A stretch of 64,000 bases of DNA from an uncultured Aquimarina sp. GTDB lineage: Bacteria > Bacteroidota > Bacteroidia > Flavobacteriales > Flavobacteriaceae. The position numbers and the translations under genes are program-made. The notes beneath the pieces are model-generated. The model saw nothing but the letters and a program-made list of their open reading frames with translations. It was not told where the DNA came from and did not search any database. The stretch lies in contig CANLOW010000003.1 of NCBI GenBank assembly GCA_947493035.1, positions 409,193-473,192 on the forward strand, in the 5' to 3' direction. Shown in pieces: positions 10,634 through 20,221 of the stretch. Numbering within the stretch: position 1 is the first letter of the stretch; the number at the start of each line of letters is the position of its first letter.

Positions 10634-11155
10634 ATGAAAACCTTTGTAAATTTCTTTTTGATACTGATTGGGATAGTATTTAGCAGCAAAGCGCAGGAAA
10701 TACAACATGTTTTCAAATGGGAAGCATCAACTATTTCGGGAGGGGTATTCATTGGTATTACCAATAAGCGAATGGAAGCTCTGTTAATAATAGAGCATTT
10801 AATGTCAGAAAAAAATGGCGATCAAGACATACTTGATTTCGATATTCGCTTTTCTCCTGTTAAAACATCCAACAATAATGACGTATTCGATGAGTTTTTA
10901 ACTTTAACTCCAGAAAACAATAACTATGCCTATTTAACTAGAGAAGATTTTGAAGCCATTAGAGTGAATAAACAATGGGGAAAGGCTAATTGTATTTCCT
11001 ATTACGAAAACAATAATACCTTTAAAAACAAAAAAAGTATGTTGCAGCACTTAAATAATCAAGTCCTAACATATGAAAAGTTTTTATTCTTAAGTAAGAA
11101 TGATAGATCTAGAGAGATTTACACCCTTACCACTAATCAGAAAGCTAGAGAATAA
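10634..11155 (+). CDS. Secreted hypothetical protein
   Basis: Signal peptide MKTFVNFFLILIGIVFSSKAQE from an internal ATG at 10634 (listed ORF starts at 10586); no family recognised. Confidence 0.6.
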   Translation: MKTFVNFFLILIGIVFSSKAQEIQHVFKWEASTISGGVFIGITNKRMEALLIIEHLMSEKNGDQDILDFDIRFSPVKTSNNNDVFDEFLTLTPENNNYAYLTREDFEAIRVNKQWGKANCISYYENNNTFKNKKSMLQHLNNQVLTYEKFLFLSKNDRSREIYTLTTNQKARE

Positions 11156-11256
11156 TTTTTTAATTTTCTAACTATCAATTATCCATTCCACTTTATTTTG
11201 CTCAATACCAATTTAGTTATTATACGAATGCTTTTTTAAAAAAATAGCATCATTAA

Positions 11257-12390
11257 TTAAAAAGATACTACTTCTAATAATTCTAGATAAGTATCTGATC
11301 TATACATTCCTTTCACATTAAATATTGCTGTAAAATATATTTTATCATCAAGAAGTTTTGTAAACTTCTTGATTTTTTTTTCTGTTGTAAAATATTTTAT
11401 ACAAGCACCTATTCCCATATCATGATTTGAAAAAAACAAAATTTGATCTGAATTATTAGGCCCTTTAATCTTCGACACAATGGCTAGCTCATCATTCAAG
11501 ACGCGATAGGGGAATCGATATACAGTATCTTTTAATCTAGGGTGATGCTCTCTTAATAATAAACTGTCCTTTAAAGTAAAATATGGATTTGCTTCATTAA
11601 AAAAATCTACAAATACCGTCTTGGTTTTAATGGGACCAATATAAATCGTATTGTTTTCTTTTAATTCATCAATAGAAGTGCGACTAGTATATCGAACTTG
11701 TATACCTTTTTTATACGTTGAAAAAAAACTAGCCAATTGTAATGTTCCCTCTACAGCCATTTGATTTACGTAACTATAGGGTGACGGCACAAACGAATCT
11801 TTCAATTTTGGATATTGCTCTATTAATGCATAGTAATCTTTTACCGAATTAATAGAGTAATCTCTTGTCCAACCATAGTTACCTGTAGCTGTATTTCCTA
11901 ACATTCCAAATACATCACCAATTACTAATGAAGTAGCGTTTATGTTAGATAAAAAAGGCCTCCAAATTTCAGGCTTCTTCTTGGGAATTAAAGTCAATAA
12001 AAAACCGATAATAAGAACGCTTATGATTCCCCAATATACACGCTTGTTAAAAGATTTAGAAGGTAATTTTTGAGATATAGGATTTTTATATTTTTTAAAA
12101 GTGACTTTATACTGCCCCTTTTCAATAACTACTCTTATTTGATCATCTTTACCTTCGTTTTCATAATACTTATCTAGTTTTTTTCTAAGGTTGTAGACAT
12201 TTACACGAACCTTAGCTCCTACTTCTTTCTTACCAAAGAAATCTATTGCAATTAAGCTTTCATTAAGATCTATATCATTTATTGTTGCTTCTGTCAAAAA
12301 TTGCAGCAGAGCAATACTTGTAGGAGCATTAACAAAAGTCTCACTTTTACAAATTTCGTTTATTATTAATTTTTGTTCCTTTAAAGTCAT
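11257..12390 (-). CDS. Membrane-anchored OmpR/ToxR-like winged-helix regulator with large C-terminal domain
   Basis: N-terminal wHTH-like ...GKKEVGAKVRVNVYNLRKKLDKYYENEGKDDQIRVVIEKGQYKVTFKKY; single TM YWGIISVLIIGFLLTLIP; about 240 aa C-terminal domain; divergent from the GH117 operon. Confidence 0.65.
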   Translation of the reverse strand: MTLKEQKLIINEICKSETFVNAPTSIALLQFLTEATINDIDLNESLIAIDFFGKKEVGAKVRVNVYNLRKKLDKYYENEGKDDQIRVVIEKGQYKVTFKKYKNPISQKLPSKSFNKRVYWGIISVLIIGFLLTLIPKKKPEIWRPFLSNINATSLVIGDVFGMLGNTATGNYGWTRDYSINSVKDYYALIEQYPKLKDSFVPSPYSYVNQMAVEGTLQLASFFSTYKKGIQVRYTSRTSIDELKENNTIYIGPIKTKTVFVDFFNEANPYFTLKDSLLLREHHPRLKDTVYRFPYRVLNDELAIVSKIKGPNNSDQILFFSNHDMGIGACIKYFTTEKKIKKFTKLLDDKIYFTAIFNVKGMYRSDTYLELLEVVSF

Positions 12391-12426
12391 TTTCCAGTAA
12401 AATCAATGATTTAGACGTCTACTTTA

Positions 12427-12457
12427 ACCGTTATAGATACCGTTAAAGCTAGGTTAA
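12427..12457. promoter_or_regulatory. Candidate operator in divergent regulator/GH117 intergenic region
   Basis: Direct repeat ACCGTTA-N5-ACCGTTA (12427-12433, 12439-12445) plus TTTAACC...GGTTAAA inverted arms. Confidence 0.4.
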
Positions 12458-12562
12458 AAGTACTTAAATCAAAAAAAATACAGTTAATTGCTCTTGTTAT
12501 TTTTAAAATCTATTCTGATTTTACGAAAACGTTGTACCAATACATCATCTAAAATTTACACC

Positions 12563-13855
12563 ATGCTAAAAAAGCTTTCCATTGCTTTCATATTGTCCTT
12601 TATTTTTTCATGTAATAGTGATAAAAACGTGCACGTATCTAATAAAGAAGAAAACACTAAAAAAGCATTCCCTCTTTACTTAAAAGATTTAGACCCAAAC
12701 AAACCTTTAAGTAGTGCAATTAAAAGAAGTTTTGAAAATTACGAAGCTCCTAGACTTTTGGATAATGAATTGTACACAAATTTTAAGTACTCAGAATTAA
12801 AAGGATTTGATTATCACAATGGGGATGGAACCATATCTAGAAGAGATCCTTCTAAAATTATTAAAGAAAACGGAAAATATTATGTGTGGTATACCCATCG
12901 AGAGACTCCTACTGAACCAAAAGGTTTTAAAGGCGCTACGGATGTAATCCCTTCTCAGGACTGGGATTTAGCAGAGATTTGGTATGCAACTAGTACAGAT
13001 GGATTTACTTGGAAAGAACAAGGAGTTGCAATTCCCAGGCCTCCAGAACCAAAACCTGGGTGGCGTTCTGTTGCTACTGCTGATATCCTAAAATTCAAAA
13101 ATAAATACTACCTCTATTATCAAGCTTTTGATGCTCCAAGTGGTAAATACAACAAGAAAAGGGATGCCTATGATATTTGTCCTGTAGCCATGTCTTGGGC
13201 TGATTCTCCTGAAGGCCCATGGACTCCTTTAGATAATGTAGTTATTCCTTTCGGGAGTGAAGATGAATGGGATTATAGAGTCATCCATGATCCAAACCCT
13301 CTAGTTCATAATGGGAAAATTTATATCTATTATAAATCTGGAATGGATAAACGAGATGAAAATCGTAAATTTTGGGATACTTGGGGAGTTGCTGTAGCTG
13401 ACAAACCTGAAGGGCCATTTGTAAAACATGAGTTAAACCCAATCATGAATTCAGGACATGAAACTATTATTTTCCCTTTTAAAGAAGGTGTTGCCGCTAT
13501 TGTAAATACAGATGGGATCGAGCACTATACTATTCAATACGCAAAAGATTGGGTTAATTTTGAAATTGCTTCTGTAACACAATTATTACCTACTGCAGCT
13601 GGTGTATACTCTCCCGATGCATTTGATGATGATCATGATGGTGATGGCATTACCTGGGGATTATCACATTTTATTAACGCCGGAAATAATTGGAATAAAA
13701 TGTATACAAAACTTGGAAGATTCGATTGTGACTTAAGTCAAAAAGTACATGATCCTAGTTTAAAACAATCTAATATTTTATTACCCAATGATTGGTATTT
13801 CAGACAAGGCCTTAGCGCTGAACAACGAAAGAGAATCGAAGAAAGAAATCAGTAG
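12563..13855 (+). CDS. GH117-like family glycoside hydrolase (lipoprotein)
   Basis: From recall of GH117 (alpha-1,3-(3,6-anhydro)-L-galactosidase) sequences: FDYHNGDGTISRRDPSKII, IPSQDWDLAEIWYATSTDGFTWKEQGVA, PGWRSVATADIL, HDPNPLVHNGKIYIYYK, NSGHETIIFPFKEGVA, FDCDLS. Lipobox SFIFSCNS. Confidence 0.8.
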   Translation: MLKKLSIAFILSFIFSCNSDKNVHVSNKEENTKKAFPLYLKDLDPNKPLSSAIKRSFENYEAPRLLDNELYTNFKYSELKGFDYHNGDGTISRRDPSKIIKENGKYYVWYTHRETPTEPKGFKGATDVIPSQDWDLAEIWYATSTDGFTWKEQGVAIPRPPEPKPGWRSVATADILKFKNKYYLYYQAFDAPSGKYNKKRDAYDICPVAMSWADSPEGPWTPLDNVVIPFGSEDEWDYRVIHDPNPLVHNGKIYIYYKSGMDKRDENRKFWDTWGVAVADKPEGPFVKHELNPIMNSGHETIIFPFKEGVAAIVNTDGIEHYTIQYAKDWVNFEIASVTQLLPTAAGVYSPDAFDDDHDGDGITWGLSHFINAGNNWNKMYTKLGRFDCDLSQKVHDPSLKQSNILLPNDWYFRQGLSAEQRKRIEERNQ

Positions 13856-13860
13856 ACTAA

Positions 13861-13879
13861 TTCGAGGCAAGTCCACGAA
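13861..13879. repeat. Small hairpin after GH117 stop (TTCGAGGCAAGTCCACGAA)
   Basis: TTCG-a-GG-CAAGT-CC-a-CGAA stem; shares core TCGAGGCAAG with hairpin at 10396-10415. Confidence 0.45.
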
Positions 13880-13986
13880 GTATATATAAAAATAAGATTT
13901 TAATTTAATGGCAAATCTTGGAGTATTACTCCCTTTGATAATGACAATAAATTGAAACTTAATTACTCTAGAAAACAAAAGATAAT

Positions 13987-14811
13987 TTGATGAGCTTAAA
14001 AGATAAAGTTATTGTAATCACTGGTGGATCGGGTGTTTTGTGTAGCGAAATGGCAATTCACCTTAGTAAACTAGGTGCAAAAATAGCTTTGCTAGGGAGA
14101 ACACTTAGCAAGCTAAAAACTATCGAAAGAAGAATTAAAACAGAAGGAGGGATTGCTCTTAGCTTTTCTGTTGATGTATTAGACAAAGAAGGTTTACTAA
14201 AAGTAAATGGTGAAATAACTAAACAATTTGGGACTTGTGATATTTTGATTAATGGAGCCGGAGGAAATCATCCTGATGCGACAACACCAAATACTCGTTT
14301 TGGTGAAAATGAAGTTCCTAATAAAGGGTTCTTCGATCTTGATCACAATGCTGTTGGGAAAGTTTTTAACATCAATTTTCTAGGCTCTTTTCTCCCTTCT
14401 CAGATTTTCGGGAAAGATATGAATGGTAAAAAAGGCTGTACTATTATTAACATTTCATCAATGAGTGCCTATTCTCCTATGACCAAGGTAATGGCATATA
14501 GTGCCGCCAAAGCAGCAATTTCTAATTTTACAGAATGGATGGCTGTTCATTTTGCTTCTGCTGATATTCGCGTAAATGCAATTGCTCCAGGTTTTTTCTT
14601 AAGTGAACAAAATAGAACATTACTGACCAAAGATGACGGAAGTTTAACAGATCGAGGAAATACAATAATAAGTCAAACCCCTATGAGACGCTTTGGAAAG
14701 CCTGAAGATTTATTAGGAACATTGGAGTGGTTATGTGGAGATGCTTCTCAATTCGTAACGGGTATTATAGTACCTGTTGATGGTGGGTTTAACGCTTTTA
14801 GTGGAGTTTAA
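13987..14811 (+). CDS. SDR-family oxidoreductase, likely D-mannonate oxidoreductase/fructuronate reductase
   Basis: GGSGVLCSEMAIHLSKLGAKIALLGR Rossmann; YSAAKAA active site; directly upstream of uxuA and uxaC. Confidence 0.8.
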   Translation: MMSLKDKVIVITGGSGVLCSEMAIHLSKLGAKIALLGRTLSKLKTIERRIKTEGGIALSFSVDVLDKEGLLKVNGEITKQFGTCDILINGAGGNHPDATTPNTRFGENEVPNKGFFDLDHNAVGKVFNINFLGSFLPSQIFGKDMNGKKGCTIINISSMSAYSPMTKVMAYSAAKAAISNFTEWMAVHFASADIRVNAIAPGFFLSEQNRTLLTKDDGSLTDRGNTIISQTPMRRFGKPEDLLGTLEWLCGDASQFVTGIIVPVDGGFNAFSGV

Positions 14812-14814
14812 AAA

Positions 14815-16023
14815 ATGGATAAATTCGAACAAACTTGGAGGTGGTATGGGCCTACAGATCCCGTTACTCTTTTAGATATAAAACAAGCAGGAGCAACAGG
14901 TATTGTTTCTGCACTACACCACATCCCAAATGGAGCTATTTGGCCTATTGAAGAAATTTTAAAAAGGAAACAAACCATTGAAGAATTTGGTCTTACATGG
15001 AGTGTCGTTGAAAGTGTACCTGTACACGAAGATATAAAGAGACAAACAGGTGATTTTAAAATTTATATTGAAAATTACAAGCAAACACTAATTAACTTAG
15101 GAAAGTGCGGTATAGACACGGTTTGTTACAATTTCATGCCCGTAGTAGACTGGACTAGAACTAATCTAGACTATCCTTCTGAAGATGGATCTACTTGCCT
15201 AAGCTATAGTAAATGGGATATGGCAGCCTTTGAATTATTCATCCTTAAACGCCCTGGAGCCTTTAAAACCTACTCTAAAAGTGAAATCGAAAAGGCAAAA
15301 ACACATTATGAAAGCTTGAGCGATAAACAGCTAAAACAAATTACTGATAGTATAATTGCAGGTTTACCTGGCTCATCAAAAGGATATGAGGTCGATGAAA
15401 ATTATGCATTAGAGAATTTCCAAAAGCTTTTAAATACCTATGAAGGCATTGATGTCGATAAAATGAAAACTCATCTTTTTTATTTTCTATCGGAAATTAC
15501 TCCTACTGCTGCTGAAGCTGGTATTAGACTATGCATACACCCAGACGACCCTCCTTTCATTATATTAGGATTACCGAGAGTTCTAAGTACTACTAAAGAT
15601 ATTAGAGACTTATTTCAAGAAGTAGATCATCCAAATAATGGACTCACATTTTGTACGGGCTCTTTTGGAGTTCGCGAGGATAATGATCTAATTGAAATGA
15701 TTAAAGAGTTTGGTTATAGAATTCATTTCGTACACTTACGCGCTACTAAACGAAATCATGAAGGTAGTTTTTATGAAGCTGACCATTTAGATGGTGATGT
15801 GGACATGTTTGAAGTAATGAAAGCCCTAATTGAAGAGCAACAGCGTCGCAAATTAAATGGAAGAAATGATCTTCGCATGCCTTTTAGACCTGATCACGGA
15901 CATCGAATGTTACATGATTTGAAAAATGAAGGAAACCCAGGATATATGGCGATTGGTCGATTAAGAGGATTAGCAGAATTAAGAGGGTTAGAACTAGGAA
16001 TTAGAAAATCAATACAATCATGA
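14815..16023 (+). CDS. uxuA: Mannonate dehydratase
   Basis: [63 protein letters not shown]. Confidence 0.95.
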   Translation: MDKFEQTWRWYGPTDPVTLLDIKQAGATGIVSALHHIPNGAIWPIEEILKRKQTIEEFGLTWSVVESVPVHEDIKRQTGDFKIYIENYKQTLINLGKCGIDTVCYNFMPVVDWTRTNLDYPSEDGSTCLSYSKWDMAAFELFILKRPGAFKTYSKSEIEKAKTHYESLSDKQLKQITDSIIAGLPGSSKGYEVDENYALENFQKLLNTYEGIDVDKMKTHLFYFLSEITPTAAEAGIRLCIHPDDPPFIILGLPRVLSTTKDIRDLFQEVDHPNNGLTFCTGSFGVREDNDLIEMIKEFGYRIHFVHLRATKRNHEGSFYEADHLDGDVDMFEVMKALIEEQQRRKLNGRNDLRMPFRPDHGHRMLHDLKNEGNPGYMAIGRLRGLAELRGLELGIRKSIQS

Positions 16024-17411
16024 AAACATTTTTAGGTGCTGATTTTTTATTAACAAATAGTATTGCTGAAAAGCTATACCATGAAGTTGCTGCCAATTTA
16101 CCTATTATTGATTACCACAATCACCTACCCCCTAATGAAATCGCAGAAAACAGGCAATATGATAATATTTCACAAGCTTGGTTGAACGAGGATCATTATA
16201 AATGGCGTGCTATGCGTGCCAATGGAATCAATGAACATTATATCACTGGAAATGCTTCTGATAAAGAGAAATTTTTAAAGTGGGGAGCAACGGTTCCATT
16301 TACCTTACGTAATCCTTTATATCACTGGACTCATCTAGAGCTAAAAACCTATTTTGGAATTGATAACTTATTAAATCAGCATAGTGCAGAAAGTATCTAT
16401 GAGGCAACCTCTATAATGCTTCAAAATCCTGAAATGAGTTGTCAAGGGTTATTAAAATTTAAAAATGTTGAAGCACTATGTACTACTGATGATCCCATAG
16501 ATAACCTTGAACATCATAAATCAATAAAAGACTCCAACTGCAAGACTAAAGTTTTCCCAACATTTAGACCAGAAAAAGCGATAAGTGTTAATGACCTATC
16601 TTACCTAAATAAGTTATCAGAAGTCGTCAAAATAGAAATTAAAACGACAGATGATTTACTAGAAGCACTGAAACAAAGAATCGATTATTTCCACAAACAT
16701 GGATGCAGACTATCTGATATAAGCTTTGAAAAATTCCCAGAACTTTTAAATGAAAAAGAAGCTATAGAAGATTTCAAAAAATTCTTAGCGGGAAAACCCT
16801 TATTACCATATAAGCGCGAAAATGTTCAGGCATATTTACTTGTAGAAGTTTGCAAATTATACCATGCTAAAGGATGGACACAACAATTTCATGTTGGAGT
16901 TCTACGAAATAACAATACACGAGCTAAAAATCTATTAGGAGCTGATACTGGTTTTGATTCTATGAGTGATGTCTTACAAGGCAGTGCTTTACTTCGATTC
17001 TTAGACCATCTAGATATAACGGATCAGCTTACTAAAACTATTATTTATAATCTAAATCCTAGAGATAATGATTTGTTTGCCAATGCAATTGGAAATTTTC
17101 AAGGCGGTGGTATCGCTGGAAAAATTCAATTTGGATCAGGTTGGTGGTTTCTAGATCAAAAGTCTGGAATCGAAAATCAATTGAACACCTTATCCTATAT
17201 GGGATTATTAAGTCGATTTATCGGTATGTTAACGGATTCAAGAAGTTTCCTTTCCTTTTCTAGACATGAATATTTTCGTCGCATTTTATGTAACCTTATT
17301 GGTACTGATGTTGTCAATGGTGAATTACCTAATGATATGAATCTTTTAAAAGAATTGATAGAAAACATCTGTTATTACAATGCTAAATCTTATCTAAAAC
17401 TAGACTACTAA
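16020..17411 (+). CDS. uxaC: Glucuronate isomerase
   Basis: [43 protein letters not shown]; overlaps uxuA stop by 4 bp (ATGA). Confidence 0.95.
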   Translation: MKTFLGADFLLTNSIAEKLYHEVAANLPIIDYHNHLPPNEIAENRQYDNISQAWLNEDHYKWRAMRANGINEHYITGNASDKEKFLKWGATVPFTLRNPLYHWTHLELKTYFGIDNLLNQHSAESIYEATSIMLQNPEMSCQGLLKFKNVEALCTTDDPIDNLEHHKSIKDSNCKTKVFPTFRPEKAISVNDLSYLNKLSEVVKIEIKTTDDLLEALKQRIDYFHKHGCRLSDISFEKFPELLNEKEAIEDFKKFLAGKPLLPYKRENVQAYLLVEVCKLYHAKGWTQQFHVGVLRNNNTRAKNLLGADTGFDSMSDVLQGSALLRFLDHLDITDQLTKTIIYNLNPRDNDLFANAIGNFQGGGIAGKIQFGSGWWFLDQKSGIENQLNTLSYMGLLSRFIGMLTDSRSFLSFSRHEYFRRILCNLIGTDVVNGELPNDMNLLKELIENICYYNAKSYLKLDY

Positions 17412-17425
17412 AGATTCCACAAAAC

Positions 17426-18463
17426 ATGAGACATACAACATCTATATTTTATTCCAAATCACACTTCCTTATTAAGGTTATATTGATTTGCTTTGTTATG
17501 TTGTTAGAATCATGTACTTCAAAACAATCTGTCAAAACTTTAAAATTAGCACACGCTCTTAATGAGGAACACCCCGTACATATTGGGATTTTAGAAATGG
17601 CTAGGCTGCTCAATGAATATTCTGAAGGAAAAATGCAGCTAAAGATTTTCAGCAATGGTCAATTAGGACAAGAGCGAGATTTATTAGAATTAATTCAAAT
17701 AGGGAGTTTAGATATTACTAAAGTATCTGCTAATACATTAGAGAATTTCGTCCCAGAATACAAAGTATTCATTACTCCCTATATTTTTAAAAATAAGATA
17801 CATACTTGGAATGTTCTTGAAGGATCTATTGGTAAAAAAATACTACAACAAGGAGAACCCTATAAACTGAGAGGGCTTTGTTATTTCGATGCGGGAAATC
17901 GAAGCTTTTACAGTACTAAAAAACCCGTCAATAGTCCAATTGACTTAAAAGGCTTAAAGATTAGGGTTATGAATAGCCAATCTTCATTTGACATGGTCAA
18001 TGCTTTAGGAGGCTCTCCTACCCCTCTTTCTTTTGGAGAACTCTATACAGCCTTACAACAAGGTGTCGTTGATGCTGCTGAAAATAACCCTCCTAGTTTC
18101 TATACTTCCAAACATTATGAAGTATGCAAATACTATACTATTGATGAACATCTGACTGTCCCTGATGTCATTATTGTAGGCACCTACCTATGGAATAGTC
18201 TAAATGATCAAGAAAAACAATGGCTACAAAAAGCCGCTGACGATGCTTCTACTTATCAACAAAAAATTTGGGCTCAATCGGTCACTGAAAGTTTAGAGAA
18301 AATCAAAGAAGCTGGTGTTCAGATAATATACCCTGACAAACTGCCTTTTCAACAAAAAGTAGAATCGCTATATAAAACTTATGACAAGCAACCTTCGCTA
18401 AAAAAGCTCATAAAAAAAATACAAGCTACTTCCTCAAAAAATAATATTCATGATACGAACTAA
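17426..18463 (+). CDS. dctP: TRAP transporter substrate-binding protein (DctP family)
   Basis: LKLAHALNEEHPVHIGILEMARLLNEYSEGKMQLKIFSNGQLGQERDLLELIQIGSLDI; LKGLKIRVMNSQ. Confidence 0.9.
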   Translation: MRHTTSIFYSKSHFLIKVILICFVMLLESCTSKQSVKTLKLAHALNEEHPVHIGILEMARLLNEYSEGKMQLKIFSNGQLGQERDLLELIQIGSLDITKVSANTLENFVPEYKVFITPYIFKNKIHTWNVLEGSIGKKILQQGEPYKLRGLCYFDAGNRSFYSTKKPVNSPIDLKGLKIRVMNSQSSFDMVNALGGSPTPLSFGELYTALQQGVVDAAENNPPSFYTSKHYEVCKYYTIDEHLTVPDVIIVGTYLWNSLNDQEKQWLQKAADDASTYQQKIWAQSVTESLEKIKEAGVQIIYPDKLPFQQKVESLYKTYDKQPSLKKLIKKIQATSSKNNIHDTN

Positions 18464-18911
18464 TTTAGATCGCATATTAGAAAAAGGGTTGACCATACTT
18501 TTAATAATTATGGTAACCAATGTATTATGGCAAGTAGCCTCTAGATATATCTTGGGTAACCCTAGCGTTTTTACAGATGAATTAGCTCGATATTTATTGA
18601 TATGGATTGGTCTCATTGGCGCTGCCTATGGATCTGGAAAGAACACACATGTAGCCATCGATTTATTGAAGAAAAATCTAAATCCAAAACAACAATATAT
18701 TCAAACCATTATTATCAATATCATTGTAGCCTTTTTCTCTGTACTAGTATTAATTGTTGGAGGCATACGCCTAGTACTCCTTTCTTTTGAATTAGGACAA
18801 ACCTCTTCTGCAATACAATTACCTATTGGATATGTGTATTTAGCATTACCCATCAGCGGTAGCTTGATTACTTTTTATGCTATTGATAACCTAATACAAC
18901 ACAAAAAGTAA
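18450..18911 (+). CDS. dctQ: TRAP transporter small permease (DctQ)
   Basis: Four-TM protein with WQVASRYILGNPSVFTDELARYLLIWIGLIGAAYG; between DctP and DctM. Confidence 0.9.
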   Translation: MIRTNLDRILEKGLTILLIIMVTNVLWQVASRYILGNPSVFTDELARYLLIWIGLIGAAYGSGKNTHVAIDLLKKNLNPKQQYIQTIIINIIVAFFSVLVLIVGGIRLVLLSFELGQTSSAIQLPIGYVYLALPISGSLITFYAIDNLIQHKK

Positions 18912-20206
18912 TGGAATATATAAATGTTTTAATATTAGCAATTAGTTTCATAGGATTATTAATCATAGGAGTACCTGTAGCATACAGTGTAGGAATTGCT
19001 TCCTTATGTACTTTATTATTTAGTCTTGATACTTTACCAGCATTAACGACAATTGCCCAACGAATGGCGACAGGTTTAGATAGCTTTTCATTATTAGCCA
19101 TTCCGTTCTTTGTGATTGCCGGGCAGATTATGAATGAAGGAGGAATCGCTAAACGGTTAATTGCCTTTACAAAAGTACTTGTTGGTAGACTTCCTGGAGG
19201 GCTTGCCTATGTTAACATCATAGGAGCAATGCTTTTTGGGGCAATATCTGGTTCGGCTATGGCTGCAGTATCTGCCATTGGAGGTACGGTAGGCTCTCAA
19301 ATGGAAAAGGAAGGCTATGATAAAGCGTTTAGTGCTGCCGTCAATATTACCTCGTCTACTACAGGATTAATCATTCCTCCATCAAATATTTTAATTGTTT
19401 ACTCATTAGCTAGTGGAGGAGTTTCCATTGCTGCACTATTCTTGGCAGGTTATCTCCCTGGAGCTCTTATGGGATTGGCTTTAATGTTGGTGGCTGCTAT
19501 TTATGCTAAAAGAAAAAAATACCCTAGAGGAGATAAGTCTACATTAAAAGACCTACTAAGTACTTTTATCTATGCACTCCCTAGTTTATTATTACTTGTT
19601 ATTGTCATTGGAGGTATTGTAATGGGAATTTTTACAGCCACTGAAGCTTCTGGAATTGCGGTACTTTATGCTTTATTGTTATCCTTTATATACAAAGAAT
19701 TGAATTCGGAAAAATTACAACGAATTGCTTTAAATTCAATAAAAACAACAACTGTAGTAACCTTACTAATTGCATGCTCAATGAGTATGTCATGGGTAAT
19801 GGCATTCGAAAATATTCCTCAAGCTATTACAGAGGCACTATTACACTTTTCATCAAATAAAATAATACTCCTATTATTGATCAATATTCTTTTATTAATC
19901 GTTGGAGTTTTTATGGATATGACTCCTGCTGTACTTATTTTCACTCCTATCTTTTTGCCAATAGTTACTAGTATAGGGATTGATCCTATTCACTTCGGAA
20001 TCATTATGGTAATGAATCTTTGCATTGGTCTTTGTACTCCTCCTGTAGGTTCTGTACTTTTTGTAGGAATGGGCATTGCAGATGTATCTTTATCTAAAAT
20101 TTTAAAGCCCCTTACCCCTCTTTTTGCTATTATGATTTTAGTACTACTTCTAGTGAGTTTTATCCCCGAGATCAGTTTATGGCTACCAAGACTATTTAAT
20201 AATTAA
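18911..20206 (+). CDS. dctM: TRAP transporter large permease (DctM)
   Basis: Multi-TM; IPFFVIAGQIMNEGGIAKRLIAF; ITSSTTGLIIPPSNILIVYSL; LCTPPVGSVLFVG. Confidence 0.93.
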   Translation: MEYINVLILAISFIGLLIIGVPVAYSVGIASLCTLLFSLDTLPALTTIAQRMATGLDSFSLLAIPFFVIAGQIMNEGGIAKRLIAFTKVLVGRLPGGLAYVNIIGAMLFGAISGSAMAAVSAIGGTVGSQMEKEGYDKAFSAAVNITSSTTGLIIPPSNILIVYSLASGGVSIAALFLAGYLPGALMGLALMLVAAIYAKRKKYPRGDKSTLKDLLSTFIYALPSLLLLVIVIGGIVMGIFTATEASGIAVLYALLLSFIYKELNSEKLQRIALNSIKTTTVVTLLIACSMSMSWVMAFENIPQAITEALLHFSSNKIILLLLINILLLIVGVFMDMTPAVLIFTPIFLPIVTSIGIDPIHFGIIMVMNLCIGLCTPPVGSVLFVGMGIADVSLSKILKPLTPLFAIMILVLLLVSFIPEISLWLPRLFNN

Positions 20207-20221
20207 AAACACTCTTTTCAA

